Source: Arminella tubonensis | GTDB taxonomy: Bacteria > Pseudomonadota > Alphaproteobacteria > Rhizobiales > Rhizobiaceae | DNA length: 64,000 bases | Reading direction: 5' to 3' | Assembly (NCBI RefSeq): GCF_003240585.1 | Contig: NZ_PCDP01000026.1 | Coordinates: 19,288 to 83,287, forward strand | Program-made: the position numbers and the translations under genes | The notes under the pieces: generated by a model | The model's database searches: none | Seen by the model: only the letters and a program-made list of their open reading frames with translations | What the model was told of the DNA's origin: nothing | Shown: positions 54,584-63,936 of the stretch, piece after piece | Layout of the letters: each line of letters begins with the position of its first letter | Numbering within the stretch: position 1 is the first letter of the stretch

Positions 54584-55357
54584 TCACGTTGAGGCAATGT
54601 GAACGCGGCCCTGCCACAGACGCGCTGCGCTCAACGTTCCCGAACGGAAGGCACCTGTGTCCAGGTTTAGCCGCTCCCCGTTGGCCGTGACCCGTTTCAC
54701 CGGCGTGTGCCCGTGGACGACGAGCTTGGGCATTGGGTGCCTGCTGTCCAGAAACGGCGAGCGAATATATACCAGGTCCGCGTCCGACTGCTCGGCGAGC
54801 GGTCGCTCCGGATCGATGCCAGCGTGCACGAAAAGCGCGCTCGGCGTATCCAAGAGGATCGGAAGCCCACGGAGAAATTCGATATGGGCTGCGGGAAGCG
54901 ACGATCGAATGAAGTCATCGAGCTTCTTTTCAGACGAATGCTGGCGCGAAAGATGCGCGACATCGAGGCCATAGGATTGGAGGGTCGCCTCCGCGCCCAT
55001 CGGCAGCCAATCGGTGAGCGAAATCCGACCGTCGATATAATCAAGCATCGTGGTCTCGTGATTGCCGGTCAGGCAGATGCGATCGAAGCCCGGCGGTGGC
55101 GGCGCCATCAGCCTGCCGATGACCCGAGCAGATGCCGGGCCACGATCGACGAAATCGCCGAGCATGACGATCAGCTTCCGGCCGGGCAGGCGAGCGGCAT
55201 CCGCTATGATCTTCTCTTCCAACGCAGCCAGCAGATCATGGCAGCCGTGAACGTCGCCGACAGCATAAGTCGGCGTTGATGACGTGTCGATAAACTCCCG
55301 CCGACGGGTCTGGTCGGTCCTGGCCCCGAACAGCCCTCGCGTCAGATTTCCCGCCAT
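54584..55357 (-). CDS. Serine/threonine-phosphatase-like metallophosphoesterase
   Basis: A 257-residue protein with the PP2A-like metal-binding motifs: VGDVHGCHDLLAALEEKI (G-D-x-H-G), VMLGDFVDRGPASARVI (G-D-x-V-D-R-G), ICLTGNHETTMLDYI (G-N-H-E), then FVHAGIDPERPL and VHGHTPVKRV. These give a two-metal phosphatase of the PrpA/ApaH-like group acting on phosphoproteins or dinucleoside polyphosphates. Its substrate is open. It starts just before a 280-base gap shared with copC. Confidence 0.88.
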   Translation of the reverse strand: MAGNLTRGLFGARTDQTRRREFIDTSSTPTYAVGDVHGCHDLLAALEEKIIADAARLPGRKLIVMLGDFVDRGPASARVIGRLMAPPPPGFDRICLTGNHETTMLDYIDGRISLTDWLPMGAEATLQSYGLDVAHLSRQHSSEKKLDDFIRSSLPAAHIEFLRGLPILLDTPSALFVHAGIDPERPLAEQSDADLVYIRSPFLDSRHPMPKLVVHGHTPVKRVTANGERLNLDTGAFRSGTLSAARLWQGRVHIAST

Positions 55358-55639
55358 GAAACTCCTTTGGGCAAGCCCTATCGAGACCCGCTGCGCGCCA
55401 GCGCGATATCCCCTAGCCGATGCGATCTGTTATCAGATTTATTCAAAGGTGATAATTATTTGCGGCCGTTCGGGTAGCGAACCTTTATGAACCCAAAAAC
55501 TTACGCGCTTATTGACTTGCGGCATAGCGTCACGACGACCCGACGTCGCCTCCCGGGTAATTGACAGTGTTGGGCACCGACCCTAACGACTTTGCTGCAC
55601 CGTCGGTCTAATGTTACGTTCAAACCCAGGGAAACCCCC

Positions 55640-56005
55640 ATGTTCAAGACACTCGTCAAGCTCGGAATGGCCGCCGTCGTTGTCACGGGCCTTTCAAGCC
55701 AGGCTTTTGCACACGCCCACCTCAAGTCCTCGACACCCGCAGACAAGAGTACGGTTACCGCACCGACCGAACTGGACCTGGCGTTCACGGAGGAACTGAA
55801 CCTCAAGTTTACCGGCGTGAAGGTCACCGGTCCGAAGAAGGGCGTCGTCAAGACGGGTGATGCGATGCTGATGGACGGCAACGTCGGCCTGATGGTTCCG
55901 CTACCGGAAAAGCTCGAACCCGGTGCCTACACCGTCGAATGGCATGCGCTATCGGCTGACGGGCACAAAACCACCGGCGCCTACTCCTTCACCGTGAAAC
56001 CTTGA
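55640..56005 (+). CDS. copC: CopC-like periplasmic copper-binding protein
   Basis: A 121-residue protein with a signal peptide (MFKTLVKLGMAAVVVTGLSSQAFA) and the mature N-terminus HAHLKSSTPADKS; the first His is the Cu(II) ligand of the family. The C-terminal block YTVEWHALSADGHKTTGAYSFTV matches the second copper site (D-G-H). The Met-rich Cu(I) loop of Pseudomonas CopC is lacking. It overlaps the start of copD by 4 bases. Confidence 0.87.
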   Translation: MFKTLVKLGMAAVVVTGLSSQAFAHAHLKSSTPADKSTVTAPTELDLAFTEELNLKFTGVKVTGPKKGVVKTGDAMLMDGNVGLMVPLPEKLEPGAYTVEWHALSADGHKTTGAYSFTVKP

Positions 56006-56889
56006 TCGATCTACAGACAGCGCTCGAGGCGTGCCGCTTCCTTCACAATGCATCGCTGATGTTTCTGTGGGGCACCTCTGCGTTTCTCTGCATCCTCGTT
56101 CCCCGGCCATTGGCGACCACCATCTGGCATGCTCTTGGTCGGGCGCTTGCAGTTGCGGCCGCTGTCGCCATTGCCACGACCATTCTTTCGTTGCCGCTCG
56201 AAGCCGGATCGATTGGCGATGGCTGGAACGGAGCTATTGATCCGGCTACCGTGCATGACGTTCTATTCGAGACGACCGTCGGGCAGGCATGGCAAGTGCA
56301 GGTGGTCGCTGCCGCCCTTCTGGCCATGGCCTTCCTGGCGCCCAAAAAGATGCGCATGGCATTGGTTGCCTTCGCATCTGGCTTCAGCCTTGCTTCACTA
56401 GCGCTCACCGGTCACGCATCGATGCATCAGGGCTGGCTGGAGCTTGTGCACCGCTCCAACGACGTGATCCACGTGCTCTCGAGCGGCGCGTGGGTCGGCG
56501 CACTGGTTCCCCTTGCTTCTGCCCTTGGACTGCTCGCCGACGATCGCTTCCGGGCCGATGCCCAGCTTGCACTACGGCGCTTTTCAAATGTCGGCCACGG
56601 GGCCGTCGCGCTGGTGATCGTTTCGGGGATATTCAATACACTTCTGGTCCTCCAACGCCTGCCCACTGACTGGTCATCGCCCTATCAGATGCTGCTCGCC
56701 GCAAAGATACTGCTTGTTTTCTCCATGATCGGGCTTGCGATCGCCAATCGCTATATCTTCGTACCCTGGATGGCGAAGTCGCCAACGCAGACGATCGAAG
56801 CGGTCAGGTTGGGCTGTGTTGCCGAGATCGTTCTCGGGCTTATTGTCCTCGCGCTTGTCGCGATCTTCGGCATCCTGGAGCCGGTCTGA
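56002..56889 (+). CDS. copD: CopD-like copper import/resistance membrane protein
   Basis: A 295-residue membrane protein with about eight hydrophobic helices. Conserved: LEACRFLHNASLMFLWGTSAFLC at the start, GHASMHQGWLELVHRSNDVIHVLSSGAWVGALVPLASAL (His and Trp-Gly residues typical of CopD) and VALVIVSGIFNTLLVL. It is thought to move copper across the inner membrane together with CopC. It starts with TTG overlapping the copC stop (TTGA), and the 3' end is followed by 199 bases before ackA. Confidence 0.85.
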   Translation: MIDLQTALEACRFLHNASLMFLWGTSAFLCILVPRPLATTIWHALGRALAVAAAVAIATTILSLPLEAGSIGDGWNGAIDPATVHDVLFETTVGQAWQVQVVAAALLAMAFLAPKKMRMALVAFASGFSLASLALTGHASMHQGWLELVHRSNDVIHVLSSGAWVGALVPLASALGLLADDRFRADAQLALRRFSNVGHGAVALVIVSGIFNTLLVLQRLPTDWSSPYQMLLAAKILLVFSMIGLAIANRYIFVPWMAKSPTQTIEAVRLGCVAEIVLGLIVLALVAIFGILEPV

Positions 56890-57088
56890 GGCCGTCAACC
56901 CTCCGCGAAATTGATTGCGGCGGATCAAGCTTCGTACCGAACTTAGCCTATTTCATCGGAACCAGTTGGATTGGGGTTGCCCTCAGCTTCCGCACGCCTA
57001 CCTTCGATAGGCGGATATCAGCAAGAGATACTTATCTTCTGGCCAGGCGGCTCGATTCTTGGGCGGCGATGGAAGGATCAGGCTTTCG

Positions 57089-58264
57089 ATGAAAGATGAA
57101 TTGCTCCTCACCTTCAACGCCGGCTCATCGACGGTCAAGATCGGGATATTTGCAAGGGGCAATGTGGGTGCGCGGCGCATCGGCAAGGGCATGATCGACT
57201 TTCGTAAACCGCCTCTGACGTTCCACTTGACCGAGGGGCCGAAGACCTTCGATGTGCCACTGGAAGCGAGCGATGAGGAAGACCTGCGCGAGGTACTGAC
57301 GGAGGTCTTCGGCTGCCTCGCCGATCATTTCGACCTCGACTCCGTCAGCGCGGCGGGCCACCGCGTCGTACATGGCGGCGATGTCTTCACCGGACCCGCG
57401 AAGATCGACGACAACGTCATCGACGGGATTCAGGCGCTCGTTGCACTCGCGCCGTTGCATCAGCCCCAAAGCTTGCGGCTGATCACAGCGTTGCGCCATT
57501 TGAAGCCGTCGCTTGTCCAAACCGTGTCGTTCGACACCGCCTTTCACAGGACGAACGGCGATCTGGTCCGGCGCTTTGCCATTCCGCGCGCAATGCATGA
57601 CGAAGGGATCAAGCGCTATGGTTTCCATGGACTCTCCTACAAGTTTATCGCCGGTGCGCTCGCTTCCAGGAAGCCCGATATTTCCCAGCGAAAGGTCGTG
57701 ATCGCACATCTTGGCAGCGGCGCCAGCCTCTGCGGCATAGAGAATGGCGTCAGTCGCGACACCAGCATGGGATTTTCGACGCTGGACGGGATTCCAATGG
57801 CGACTCGATGTGGGGCGCTCGACCCAGGCGTCCTACTGCATCTCCTGAGTGAGAAGCAGCAATCGCCTGGAATGGTCGAAAATCTTCTTTATCATCAATC
57901 CGGGCTTCTCGGCGTATCCGGCATCAGCGCGGACAGCCGCGAGTTACTCGCGGACGGCAGACCGGAAGCCGGCGAAGCACTCGATCTCTTTGCCTTCCGC
58001 ATTGCCGGAGAGACTGCACGGATTGCCAACACGCTTGGCGGGATCGACGCCGTGGTCTTTACCGCCGGGATAGGCGAGCACCAACCCGAGATCCGGACAC
58101 GCGTCGCGAGGCATCTCGCATGGCTCGGCGTCGAACTCGATGCCGCCGCCAATGCCCGCAACGACGAAACGATCAGCACCACGCAGAGCCGCGTCGCCGT
58201 GCTGGTCGTACCGACAGACGAGGAACAGACCATCGTCGACGAAGCGCTTTCCGTCATTGGTTGA
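57089..58264 (+). CDS. ackA: Acetate kinase
   Basis: A 391-residue enzyme of the ASKHA fold that interconverts acetyl phosphate and acetate with ATP. It begins LLTFNAGSSTVKIGIF. Seen: SAAGHRVVHGGDVFTGPAKIDD, PLHQPQSLRLI, SFDTAFHRTNGDLVRR, IAHLGSGASLCGIENG, TRCGALDPGVLL and VFTAGIGEHQPEIR with the catalytic Glu/Arg set. ATG 57089 gives the usual start. The phosphoketolase gene follows after 79 bases, so the pair makes acetyl phosphate and then ATP plus acetate. Confidence 0.94.
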   Translation: MKDELLLTFNAGSSTVKIGIFARGNVGARRIGKGMIDFRKPPLTFHLTEGPKTFDVPLEASDEEDLREVLTEVFGCLADHFDLDSVSAAGHRVVHGGDVFTGPAKIDDNVIDGIQALVALAPLHQPQSLRLITALRHLKPSLVQTVSFDTAFHRTNGDLVRRFAIPRAMHDEGIKRYGFHGLSYKFIAGALASRKPDISQRKVVIAHLGSGASLCGIENGVSRDTSMGFSTLDGIPMATRCGALDPGVLLHLLSEKQQSPGMVENLLYHQSGLLGVSGISADSRELLADGRPEAGEALDLFAFRIAGETARIANTLGGIDAVVFTAGIGEHQPEIRTRVARHLAWLGVELDAAANARNDETISTTQSRVAVLVVPTDEEQTIVDEALSVIG

Positions 58265-58343
58265 CACCAATCAAAGACGGAGCCGTCGCAACCATATCCA
58301 GTCGTTGCCGATGCAACGCCAGAAGTGACCGAGGAGCCAGACA

Positions 58344-60752
58344 ATGGAAGACATTTCCTCCACGCCGCGCACGAACACGCTCGATCGCGACCAACTCAGC
58401 CTCATCGACCGTTATTGGCGGGCGGCGAACTATCTCTCGGTGGGGCAGATCTATCTGCTCGACAACCCCCTGCTGCGCGAACCGCTGAAGCCCGAGAACA
58501 TCAAGCCGCGGCTGCTTGGCCACTGGGGGACGACGCCGGGCCTGAACTTCATCTACGCCCACCTCAACCGGGTCATCAAGGCGCGCGATGCGGACGTGAT
58601 CTATATCTGCGGGCCTGGCCACGGCGGACCGGGCATGGTGGCCAACACCTATCTCGAGGGGAGCTATAGCGAGCTCTATCCTGACATCTCATTCGACGGA
58701 GAGGGGATGCGCAAGCTGTTCCGACAGTTCTCCTTTCCCGGCGGGATTCCAAGCCATGCGGCGCCAGAAACGCCCGGCTCCATTCACGAGGGCGGCGAGC
58801 TCGGCTACGCGCTTGTGCATGCCTATGGTGCCGCTTTCGACAATCCTGATCTCGTCGTTGCTTGTGTCGTCGGGGACGGCGAAGCGGAAACGGGGCCACT
58901 GGCCGCCTCCTGGCATTCGAACAAGTTTCTCAACCCCATTCGTGACGGCGCCGTGCTGCCGATCCTTCATCTCAATGGCTACAAGATCGCCAACCCGACC
59001 ATCCTTGCAAGGATGACCGATGAGGAGCTTTGGCACCTGTTCTCCGGCTATGGTTACGAGCCCTTCTTCATCGAAGGCAGCGATCCCGAGGATATGCACC
59101 AGAAGATGGCCGGCATCCTCGATTTCATCTTCGACCGTATCGGGGCAATCCAGAACGAGGCGCGTACCCAAGGGAAGATAACGGAACGCCCGCGCTGGCC
59201 GATGATCGTGCTGCGAAGCCCGAAGGGCTGGACGGGACCGAAGACCGTCGACGGTAAGAAGGTGGAGGGATTCTGGCGGGCGCACCAGGTACCGATCGCC
59301 AATGCCAGAGGCGACGCCGGCCACCTGAAGCTGCTCGAAGAATGGATGCGCAGCTACGATCCCCGGGATCTGTTCGACCAGGCCGGACGCCTTAAGCCTG
59401 AGCTCGCGGCCCTGGCGCCGGTCGGCGACCGCCGCATGGGCTCAAACCCTCATGCCAATGGCGGACGCCTGAAGCAGGAACTCATCCTCCCAGACATCCA
59501 TGACTACGCCGTCGAGGTGACCAGCCCGGGCAAGACGCTCGGCGAATCGACCCGCGTCCTCGGAACCTTCCTGCGCGATGTCCTCAAACTGAACGAGGAG
59601 GCCGCAAACTTTCGGATTTTTGGGCCCGACGAGACGGAATCCAACCGGCTTGGCAGTGTGTTCGAGACAACTAACCGGGTCTGGATGTCCGAAATCAAAC
59701 CTTATGATGAGCATCTGGCACATGAAGGCCGCGTGATGGAGGTGCTGAGCGAGCACCTTTGCCAGGGTTGGCTAGAGGGCTACTTGCTGACCGGTCGCCA
59801 CGGCCTTTTCTCTTGCTACGAGGCGTTCATCCACATCGTCGATTCGATGTTCAATCAACATGCCAAGTGGATGAAAGTGTCGCGTGAACTTCCGTGGCGC
59901 AAGCCGGTTGCCTCACTCAACTACCTGCTGACCTCGCATGTGTGGCGGCAGGACCACAACGGTTTCAGCCATCAAGATCCCGGCTTCATCGATGTCGTCG
60001 CCAACAAGACTGCCGATGTGGTGCGGGTCTATCTGCCGCCGGACGCGAATTCGCTGCTTTGCGTCGGCGCGCACTGCTTACAGACCTACGACCGCATCAA
60101 TGTCATCGTCGCCGGCAAGCAACCGGAACCGCAGTGGCTGACAATGAGCGAAGCCGCCGTCCATTTCAAAGCCGGTGCTAGTATCTGGGAATGGGCGGGA
60201 ACTGAGGAGGGCGGCTTCGACCCCGATGTGATCATGGCCTGCGCCGGGGACGTGCCAACGATGGAGACGCTGGCCGCCGTCGATCTGTTGCGCCAGCACC
60301 TGCCGAACCTCAGAATCCGGGTGGTCAACGTCATCGACCTGATGACACTGCAATCCGACACCACCCATCCGCATGGATTTTCCGACGCCGGATTCGACGA
60401 CCTGTTTACCACCGACTGCCCGGTCATCTTCGCCTATCACGGTTACCCCTATCTCATTCACAGGCTGACCTACAGGCGCTCGAACCATCACAACATCCAT
60501 GTTCGCGGCTTCATCGACCAAGGTACGACGACGACGCCTTTCGACATGGTTGTCCTGAATGAGCTTGATCGCTATCACCTTGCGATCGAGGCGATCGAGC
60601 GCATACCCGGCCTGAAGAAAATGGCCGAAACGGCCATCAAAGACTTCCGCGCGAAACTGGACGAACACCGGCGCTATGTCCGCCAGTATGGCGAGGATAT
60701 GCCGGAAATCCGCGACTGGCAGTGGCCTTATGAGAAAAAGGCATCGGCATAG
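58344..60752 (+). CDS. xfp: Phosphoketolase (Xfp type)
   Basis: An 802-residue thiamine-diphosphate enzyme that cleaves xylulose 5-phosphate, or fructose 6-phosphate, with phosphate to acetyl phosphate and a triose or tetrose phosphate. Seen: [29 protein letters not shown], the ThDP site [40 protein letters not shown] and [22 protein letters not shown]. The C-terminal domain has the [14 protein letters not shown] and [15 protein letters not shown] blocks. Length is normal (about 790-830). The gene for its product-using kinase, ackA, is immediately upstream. Confidence 0.95.
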   Translation: MEDISSTPRTNTLDRDQLSLIDRYWRAANYLSVGQIYLLDNPLLREPLKPENIKPRLLGHWGTTPGLNFIYAHLNRVIKARDADVIYICGPGHGGPGMVANTYLEGSYSELYPDISFDGEGMRKLFRQFSFPGGIPSHAAPETPGSIHEGGELGYALVHAYGAAFDNPDLVVACVVGDGEAETGPLAASWHSNKFLNPIRDGAVLPILHLNGYKIANPTILARMTDEELWHLFSGYGYEPFFIEGSDPEDMHQKMAGILDFIFDRIGAIQNEARTQGKITERPRWPMIVLRSPKGWTGPKTVDGKKVEGFWRAHQVPIANARGDAGHLKLLEEWMRSYDPRDLFDQAGRLKPELAALAPVGDRRMGSNPHANGGRLKQELILPDIHDYAVEVTSPGKTLGESTRVLGTFLRDVLKLNEEAANFRIFGPDETESNRLGSVFETTNRVWMSEIKPYDEHLAHEGRVMEVLSEHLCQGWLEGYLLTGRHGLFSCYEAFIHIVDSMFNQHAKWMKVSRELPWRKPVASLNYLLTSHVWRQDHNGFSHQDPGFIDVVANKTADVVRVYLPPDANSLLCVGAHCLQTYDRINVIVAGKQPEPQWLTMSEAAVHFKAGASIWEWAGTEEGGFDPDVIMACAGDVPTMETLAAVDLLRQHLPNLRIRVVNVIDLMTLQSDTTHPHGFSDAGFDDLFTTDCPVIFAYHGYPYLIHRLTYRRSNHHNIHVRGFIDQGTTTTPFDMVVLNELDRYHLAIEAIERIPGLKKMAETAIKDFRAKLDEHRRYVRQYGEDMPEIRDWQWPYEKKASA

Positions 60753-60848
60753 GATCAAACCGTGGACGCTCCGAATCTATCTTCAACGTTATTGTCGCGA
60801 CGACGATTAGCAGGTGACATGATCGCCTTTCTCTGCGAAAACTGCTCG

Positions 60849-60930
60849 TAGACAGGGGCGTCCGTCGAGAGACGGGCTGAGATGTACCCTTTGAACCTGA
60901 ACCAGATCATGCTGGCGGAGGGAGTCGCAT
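60849..60930 (+). promoter_or_regulatory. TPP (thi-box) riboswitch
   Basis: The region has the thi-box consensus in order: GGGGCG, the P3 stem CCGTC-GAGA-GACGG, CTGAGATGTACCC, TTTGAACCTGAACCAG, ATCATGCTGGCGGAGGGA. The pyrimidine-sensing CUGAGA and the GAACCUGAxCxxG segments are all present. It lies 60 bases before thiM. It should turn the thiM-thiE-thiD genes down when thiamine diphosphate is abundant, probably by hiding the ribosome-binding site or by early termination. Confidence 0.95.
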
Positions 60931-60990
60931 CGGGCTTTCGCACACAACGTGCTCTTGCTCTTCGCGCTTGCCCCGTCTGAAAGGGGCATA

Positions 60991-61794
60991 ATGACCACCG
61001 CGATTTCAACTGGAGGCATGCTCGCTTCGATGCGGCAAACCGCGCCGCTCGTCCATTGCATCACCAATTTCGTTGCCATGAACATCGCGGCTAACGTTCT
61101 ATTAGCCGCCGGCGCGTCGCCGGCCATGGTCCATGCGGACGAGGAGGCTGGCGAATTTGCGTCGATCGCCGGGGCGCTCACCATCAACATCGGCACGCTC
61201 TCGACAGATTGGCTGGCCGGAATGCAGTCTGCAGCTGTTGCCGCTGCAAAGGCAGGCAAGCCGTGGGTGCTCGATCCGGTCGCGCATTATGCGACGGCAT
61301 TCCGGCGAGCCGCCACCGCAGAGCTCCTCGCGCTGCGACCGACGATCGTTCGGGCCAATGCCTCCGAGATCATCGCGCTCGGAGGACGGCAGAGCCGCGG
61401 CCAAGGCGTCGACAGCCGGGATACGGTCGAGCAGGCTGAGGATTCGGCGATCGAGCTGGCGCGGCGCCATGATATGGTCGTGGCAGTGACCGGCGTGGTG
61501 GATTTCGTCACGGATGGAAACAGGTCTGCGCGCATCGCCGGCGGCTCGGCCCTGATGCCGCAGGTGACAGCGCTCGGCTGCTCTCTGACCTGCCTCGTCG
61601 GTGCCTTTGCCGCGACCAATCCGCAGGCACCGTTTGAAGCGACGACAGCAGCGCTGGCCACTTTCGCCGTTGCCGGCGAACAGGCGGCGCTCCACGCAGC
61701 CGGTCCAGGGTCCTTCGCGTGGCGCTTTGTCGACGCCTTGGCTGCATTGGATCCCTCCACGCTCGACCTCAAGGCGCGAGTGACAGCCGCATGA
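60991..61794 (+). CDS. thiM: Hydroxyethylthiazole kinase
   Basis: A 267-residue kinase of the ribokinase-like fold that phosphorylates 4-methyl-5-(2-hydroxyethyl)thiazole in thiamine salvage. Blocks: APLVHCITNFVAMNIAANVLLAAGASPAMVHADEEAGEFA, KPWVLDPVAHYATAFRR, IVRANASEIIALGG and MVVAVTGVVDFVTDG. ATG 60991 is chosen, as 60949 lies inside the riboswitch tail. Its stop overlaps thiE by four bases (ATGA). Confidence 0.94.
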   Translation: MTTAISTGGMLASMRQTAPLVHCITNFVAMNIAANVLLAAGASPAMVHADEEAGEFASIAGALTINIGTLSTDWLAGMQSAAVAAAKAGKPWVLDPVAHYATAFRRAATAELLALRPTIVRANASEIIALGGRQSRGQGVDSRDTVEQAEDSAIELARRHDMVVAVTGVVDFVTDGNRSARIAGGSALMPQVTALGCSLTCLVGAFAATNPQAPFEATTAALATFAVAGEQAALHAAGPGSFAWRFVDALAALDPSTLDLKARVTAA

Positions 61795-62426
61795 AGACGT
61801 TCGACCTATCGCTCTATCTGGTCCTCGATCCTGAACTCTGCTCCGACATAGGCATGATCGAGACGGCCCGCGCAGCCGTTGCGGGCGGCGCCACCATGGT
61901 GCAGCTCCGCGACAAAGGCGCAGACACCGCGAGCCTGATCGAAACCGGACGAGCACTGAAGACGATGCTGGCCGGAAGCGGTGCGCTGTTGATCGTCAAT
62001 GACGACGTCAATGCCGCGGTCGCGATCGGTGCCGATGGTTTGCATATCGGGCAAGACGACATCGACGTCTCTACGGCTCGCTTGATGATCGGACCGGACA
62101 TGATCCTTGGGCTATCGGTGGAGACCGAAGCCCTTGCCGCCGCGATAAACCCAGCGCTGGTTGACTATGCCGGCGCCGGCCCCGTCTTCGCGACGCCGAC
62201 CAAACCGGATCACAAGCAACCAATCGGCTATGAGGGCCTTGCAAGGCTGGTTGCATTGGCTCCTGTACCGACCGTCGCCATTGGCGGACTGAAGGCAGAG
62301 CACGTCGAGGCCGTGCTTGGGACCGGCGCGGGGGGCCTGGCTGTTGTCTCCGCCATTTGCGGAACTGCGGATCCCGAAACCGCTGCCACTAGGATTTGCC
62401 TTGATATCAAGAGGTTTCGGCTGTGA
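61791..62426 (+). CDS. thiE: Thiamine phosphate synthase
   Basis: A 211-residue TIM-barrel enzyme that joins HMP-pyrophosphate and thiazole phosphate. Seen: DLSLYLVLDPELCS, AGGATMVQLRDKGADTASLIETGR, LLIVNDDVNAAVAIGADGLHIGQDD, ILGLSVETEALAAAI, DYAGAGPVFATPTKPDHKQPIGYEGL and VPTVAIGGLKAEHVEAVL (phosphate site). ATGA overlaps thiM; its stop overlaps the thiD start (GTGA). Confidence 0.94.
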   Translation: MKTFDLSLYLVLDPELCSDIGMIETARAAVAGGATMVQLRDKGADTASLIETGRALKTMLAGSGALLIVNDDVNAAVAIGADGLHIGQDDIDVSTARLMIGPDMILGLSVETEALAAAINPALVDYAGAGPVFATPTKPDHKQPIGYEGLARLVALAPVPTVAIGGLKAEHVEAVLGTGAGGLAVVSAICGTADPETAATRICLDIKRFRL

Positions 62427-63223
62427 TCAGGAATGTTCTTTCAATTGCGGGATCCGATCCGTCCGGCGGCGCCGGTATTCAGGCGGATCTAAAGACGTTC
62501 GCGGCGTGCGGCGTCTATGGCATGGCAGCCCTCACCGCGTTGACGGCTCAGAATACGCAAGGGGTCTCGGCTGTTCACCTGGTTCCCCCTGAGTTCGTGG
62601 CGCAGCAGATCAAGGCTGTATTCGCCGACATTCGGGTGGATGCCGTCAAGATAGGCATGATAGCCAATGCGGGGATAGCCGAGGCCGTGGCCGATGCGCT
62701 GGCGCCGTACCGCGGAGTCCCTGTGGTTCTCGATCCTGTGATGATCGCCAAGGGTGGAGCTCCCCTGCTTACCCCGGAAGCCGTCGACACGCTGGTGAGC
62801 AAGCTACTGCCGATCGCGACATTTCTGACGCCGAACCTGCTCGAAGCTGCAGCCCTTCTGAAAACGCCCCTAGCTGAAAGTCGTCTGGTGATGGCCGACC
62901 AAGCCATGCGCCTTCGCTCCCTCGGCGCGTCGCATGTGCTTATCAAGGGTGGCCATCTCCGCGGCGAAGAGAGCCCTGATATCCTCGCCTCGGAGGAAGG
63001 ATTGAGCTGGTTCGAGGGGGAGCGCATTGCGACCGTGAACACCCACGGCACCGGCTGCACCCTGTCGAGCGCGATAGCCTCAGAACTTGCCAAGGGCGCT
63101 TCGCCCCAGGAAGCCGTCAAGGCCGCCAAACGCTATCTCACCGCCGCGATCACGGCTGCCAATCTGTTATCGGTTGGATCCGGCCATGGGCCGGTGCAGC
63201 ATTTCCACGCACTCTGGAATTAA
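62423..63223 (+). CDS. thiD: Hydroxymethylpyrimidine/phosphomethylpyrimidine kinase
   Basis: A 266-residue ribokinase-fold enzyme phosphorylating HMP and HMP-P. It starts with GTG. Seen: NVLSIAGSDPSGGAGIQADLKTFAACGVYGMAALTALTAQNTQGV, KIGMIANAGIAEAVADAL, VVLDPVMIAKGGAPLLTPEAV, LITPNLLEA-like FLTPNLLEAAALL, HVLIKGGHL and NTHGTGCTLSSAIASELAKG (G-T-G-C active site). Overlaps thiE by four bases. Together thiM, thiE and thiD allow thiamine salvage; thiC, thiG and thiO are not in the window. Confidence 0.95.
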   Translation: MIRNVLSIAGSDPSGGAGIQADLKTFAACGVYGMAALTALTAQNTQGVSAVHLVPPEFVAQQIKAVFADIRVDAVKIGMIANAGIAEAVADALAPYRGVPVVLDPVMIAKGGAPLLTPEAVDTLVSKLLPIATFLTPNLLEAAALLKTPLAESRLVMADQAMRLRSLGASHVLIKGGHLRGEESPDILASEEGLSWFEGERIATVNTHGTGCTLSSAIASELAKGASPQEAVKAAKRYLTAAITAANLLSVGSGHGPVQHFHALWN

Positions 63224-63293
63224 GCCGACGGAAAGAGGAGCGGGCACCGCCCTTCCGACAGGCGGTATCGCCACATGTACCGCGTTGGGCGGG

Positions 63294-63602
63294 CTAAGGT
63301 TGGCAGGCCCGTTCCAGGTAGGAATCATCATCGTCGCAGTGTGTCAAAGACGCGTGCTGCAGGTGTTCGGACTGAAAAGCGCTTGCAGTCTGGCGGGATA
63401 AGGCGGAACCGCCCTGATTGAACAGCCCCATACCTGCGAGAAGCACGACCGCCGCCACCACCACGACAATCTCCCCGAGCGAAAGCCGATGGGCGGAAAC
63501 ATGCTCCCGGTACTCCTTTTCGCCCGCGCCATCTGGATCGCCGAAGCGATCGTGGGCTCGACTGTCGCGATGGGATGTATTCAAGAAATCACAATTTGTC
63601 AT
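63294..63602 (-). CDS. Small single-helix membrane protein of unknown function
   Basis: A 102-residue protein starting MTNCDFLNTSHRDSRAHDRFG, with one membrane helix (about residues 46-66, EIVVVVAAVVLLAGMGLFN). The start is well supported: AAGGAG stands 8 bases before the ATG. The outside parts are hydrophilic and a Cys pair lies near the ends. No family was recognised. It converges with thiD. Confidence 0.6.
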   Translation of the reverse strand: MTNCDFLNTSHRDSRAHDRFGDPDGAGEKEYREHVSAHRLSLGEIVVVVAAVVLLAGMGLFNQGGSALSRQTASAFQSEHLQHASLTHCDDDDSYLERACQP

Positions 63603-63936
63603 ATCGTCCACTCCTTCCGGCCGGGTCAAATTAATACCGGCCTAGAATTCCAGTCTGATCTGATCGCGCGCCAAAGCCCGTGATCATCGCATGCGTCTCG
63701 TCTTGGCATGTGGGTTCGGGAGTGCGTTGGTTTAAGGACCAGATCTACAAACGCAGTGTTCGTAGATGGGTGCTAATTCGCCTCAAGACGCGGTCTCTGT
63801 TGCGCTTGGATGCCCAAGGCTTCGATGCACTTTTGCTACGGTGTGGGGTATGCGGGCCGTTGGCCTATCGCACCCCCCGAACGACAAAAAGCCCGCTTGT
63901 CTTGCGACATTGCGGGCTTTTGGGTTTGTTTTGGTT
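63603..63936. other. Gap between small membrane protein and tRNA-Met
   Basis: No gene was seen. It holds the promoter side of the small protein gene and, near its end, the tRNA terminator. Confidence 0.5.
63887..63921 (-). terminator. Rho-independent terminator of the tRNA gene
   Basis: A 10-bp stem AAAAGCCCGC (63887-63896) / GCGGGCTTTT (63912-63921), read on the minus strand with a T run after it, just past the tRNA 3' end. Confidence 0.8.
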
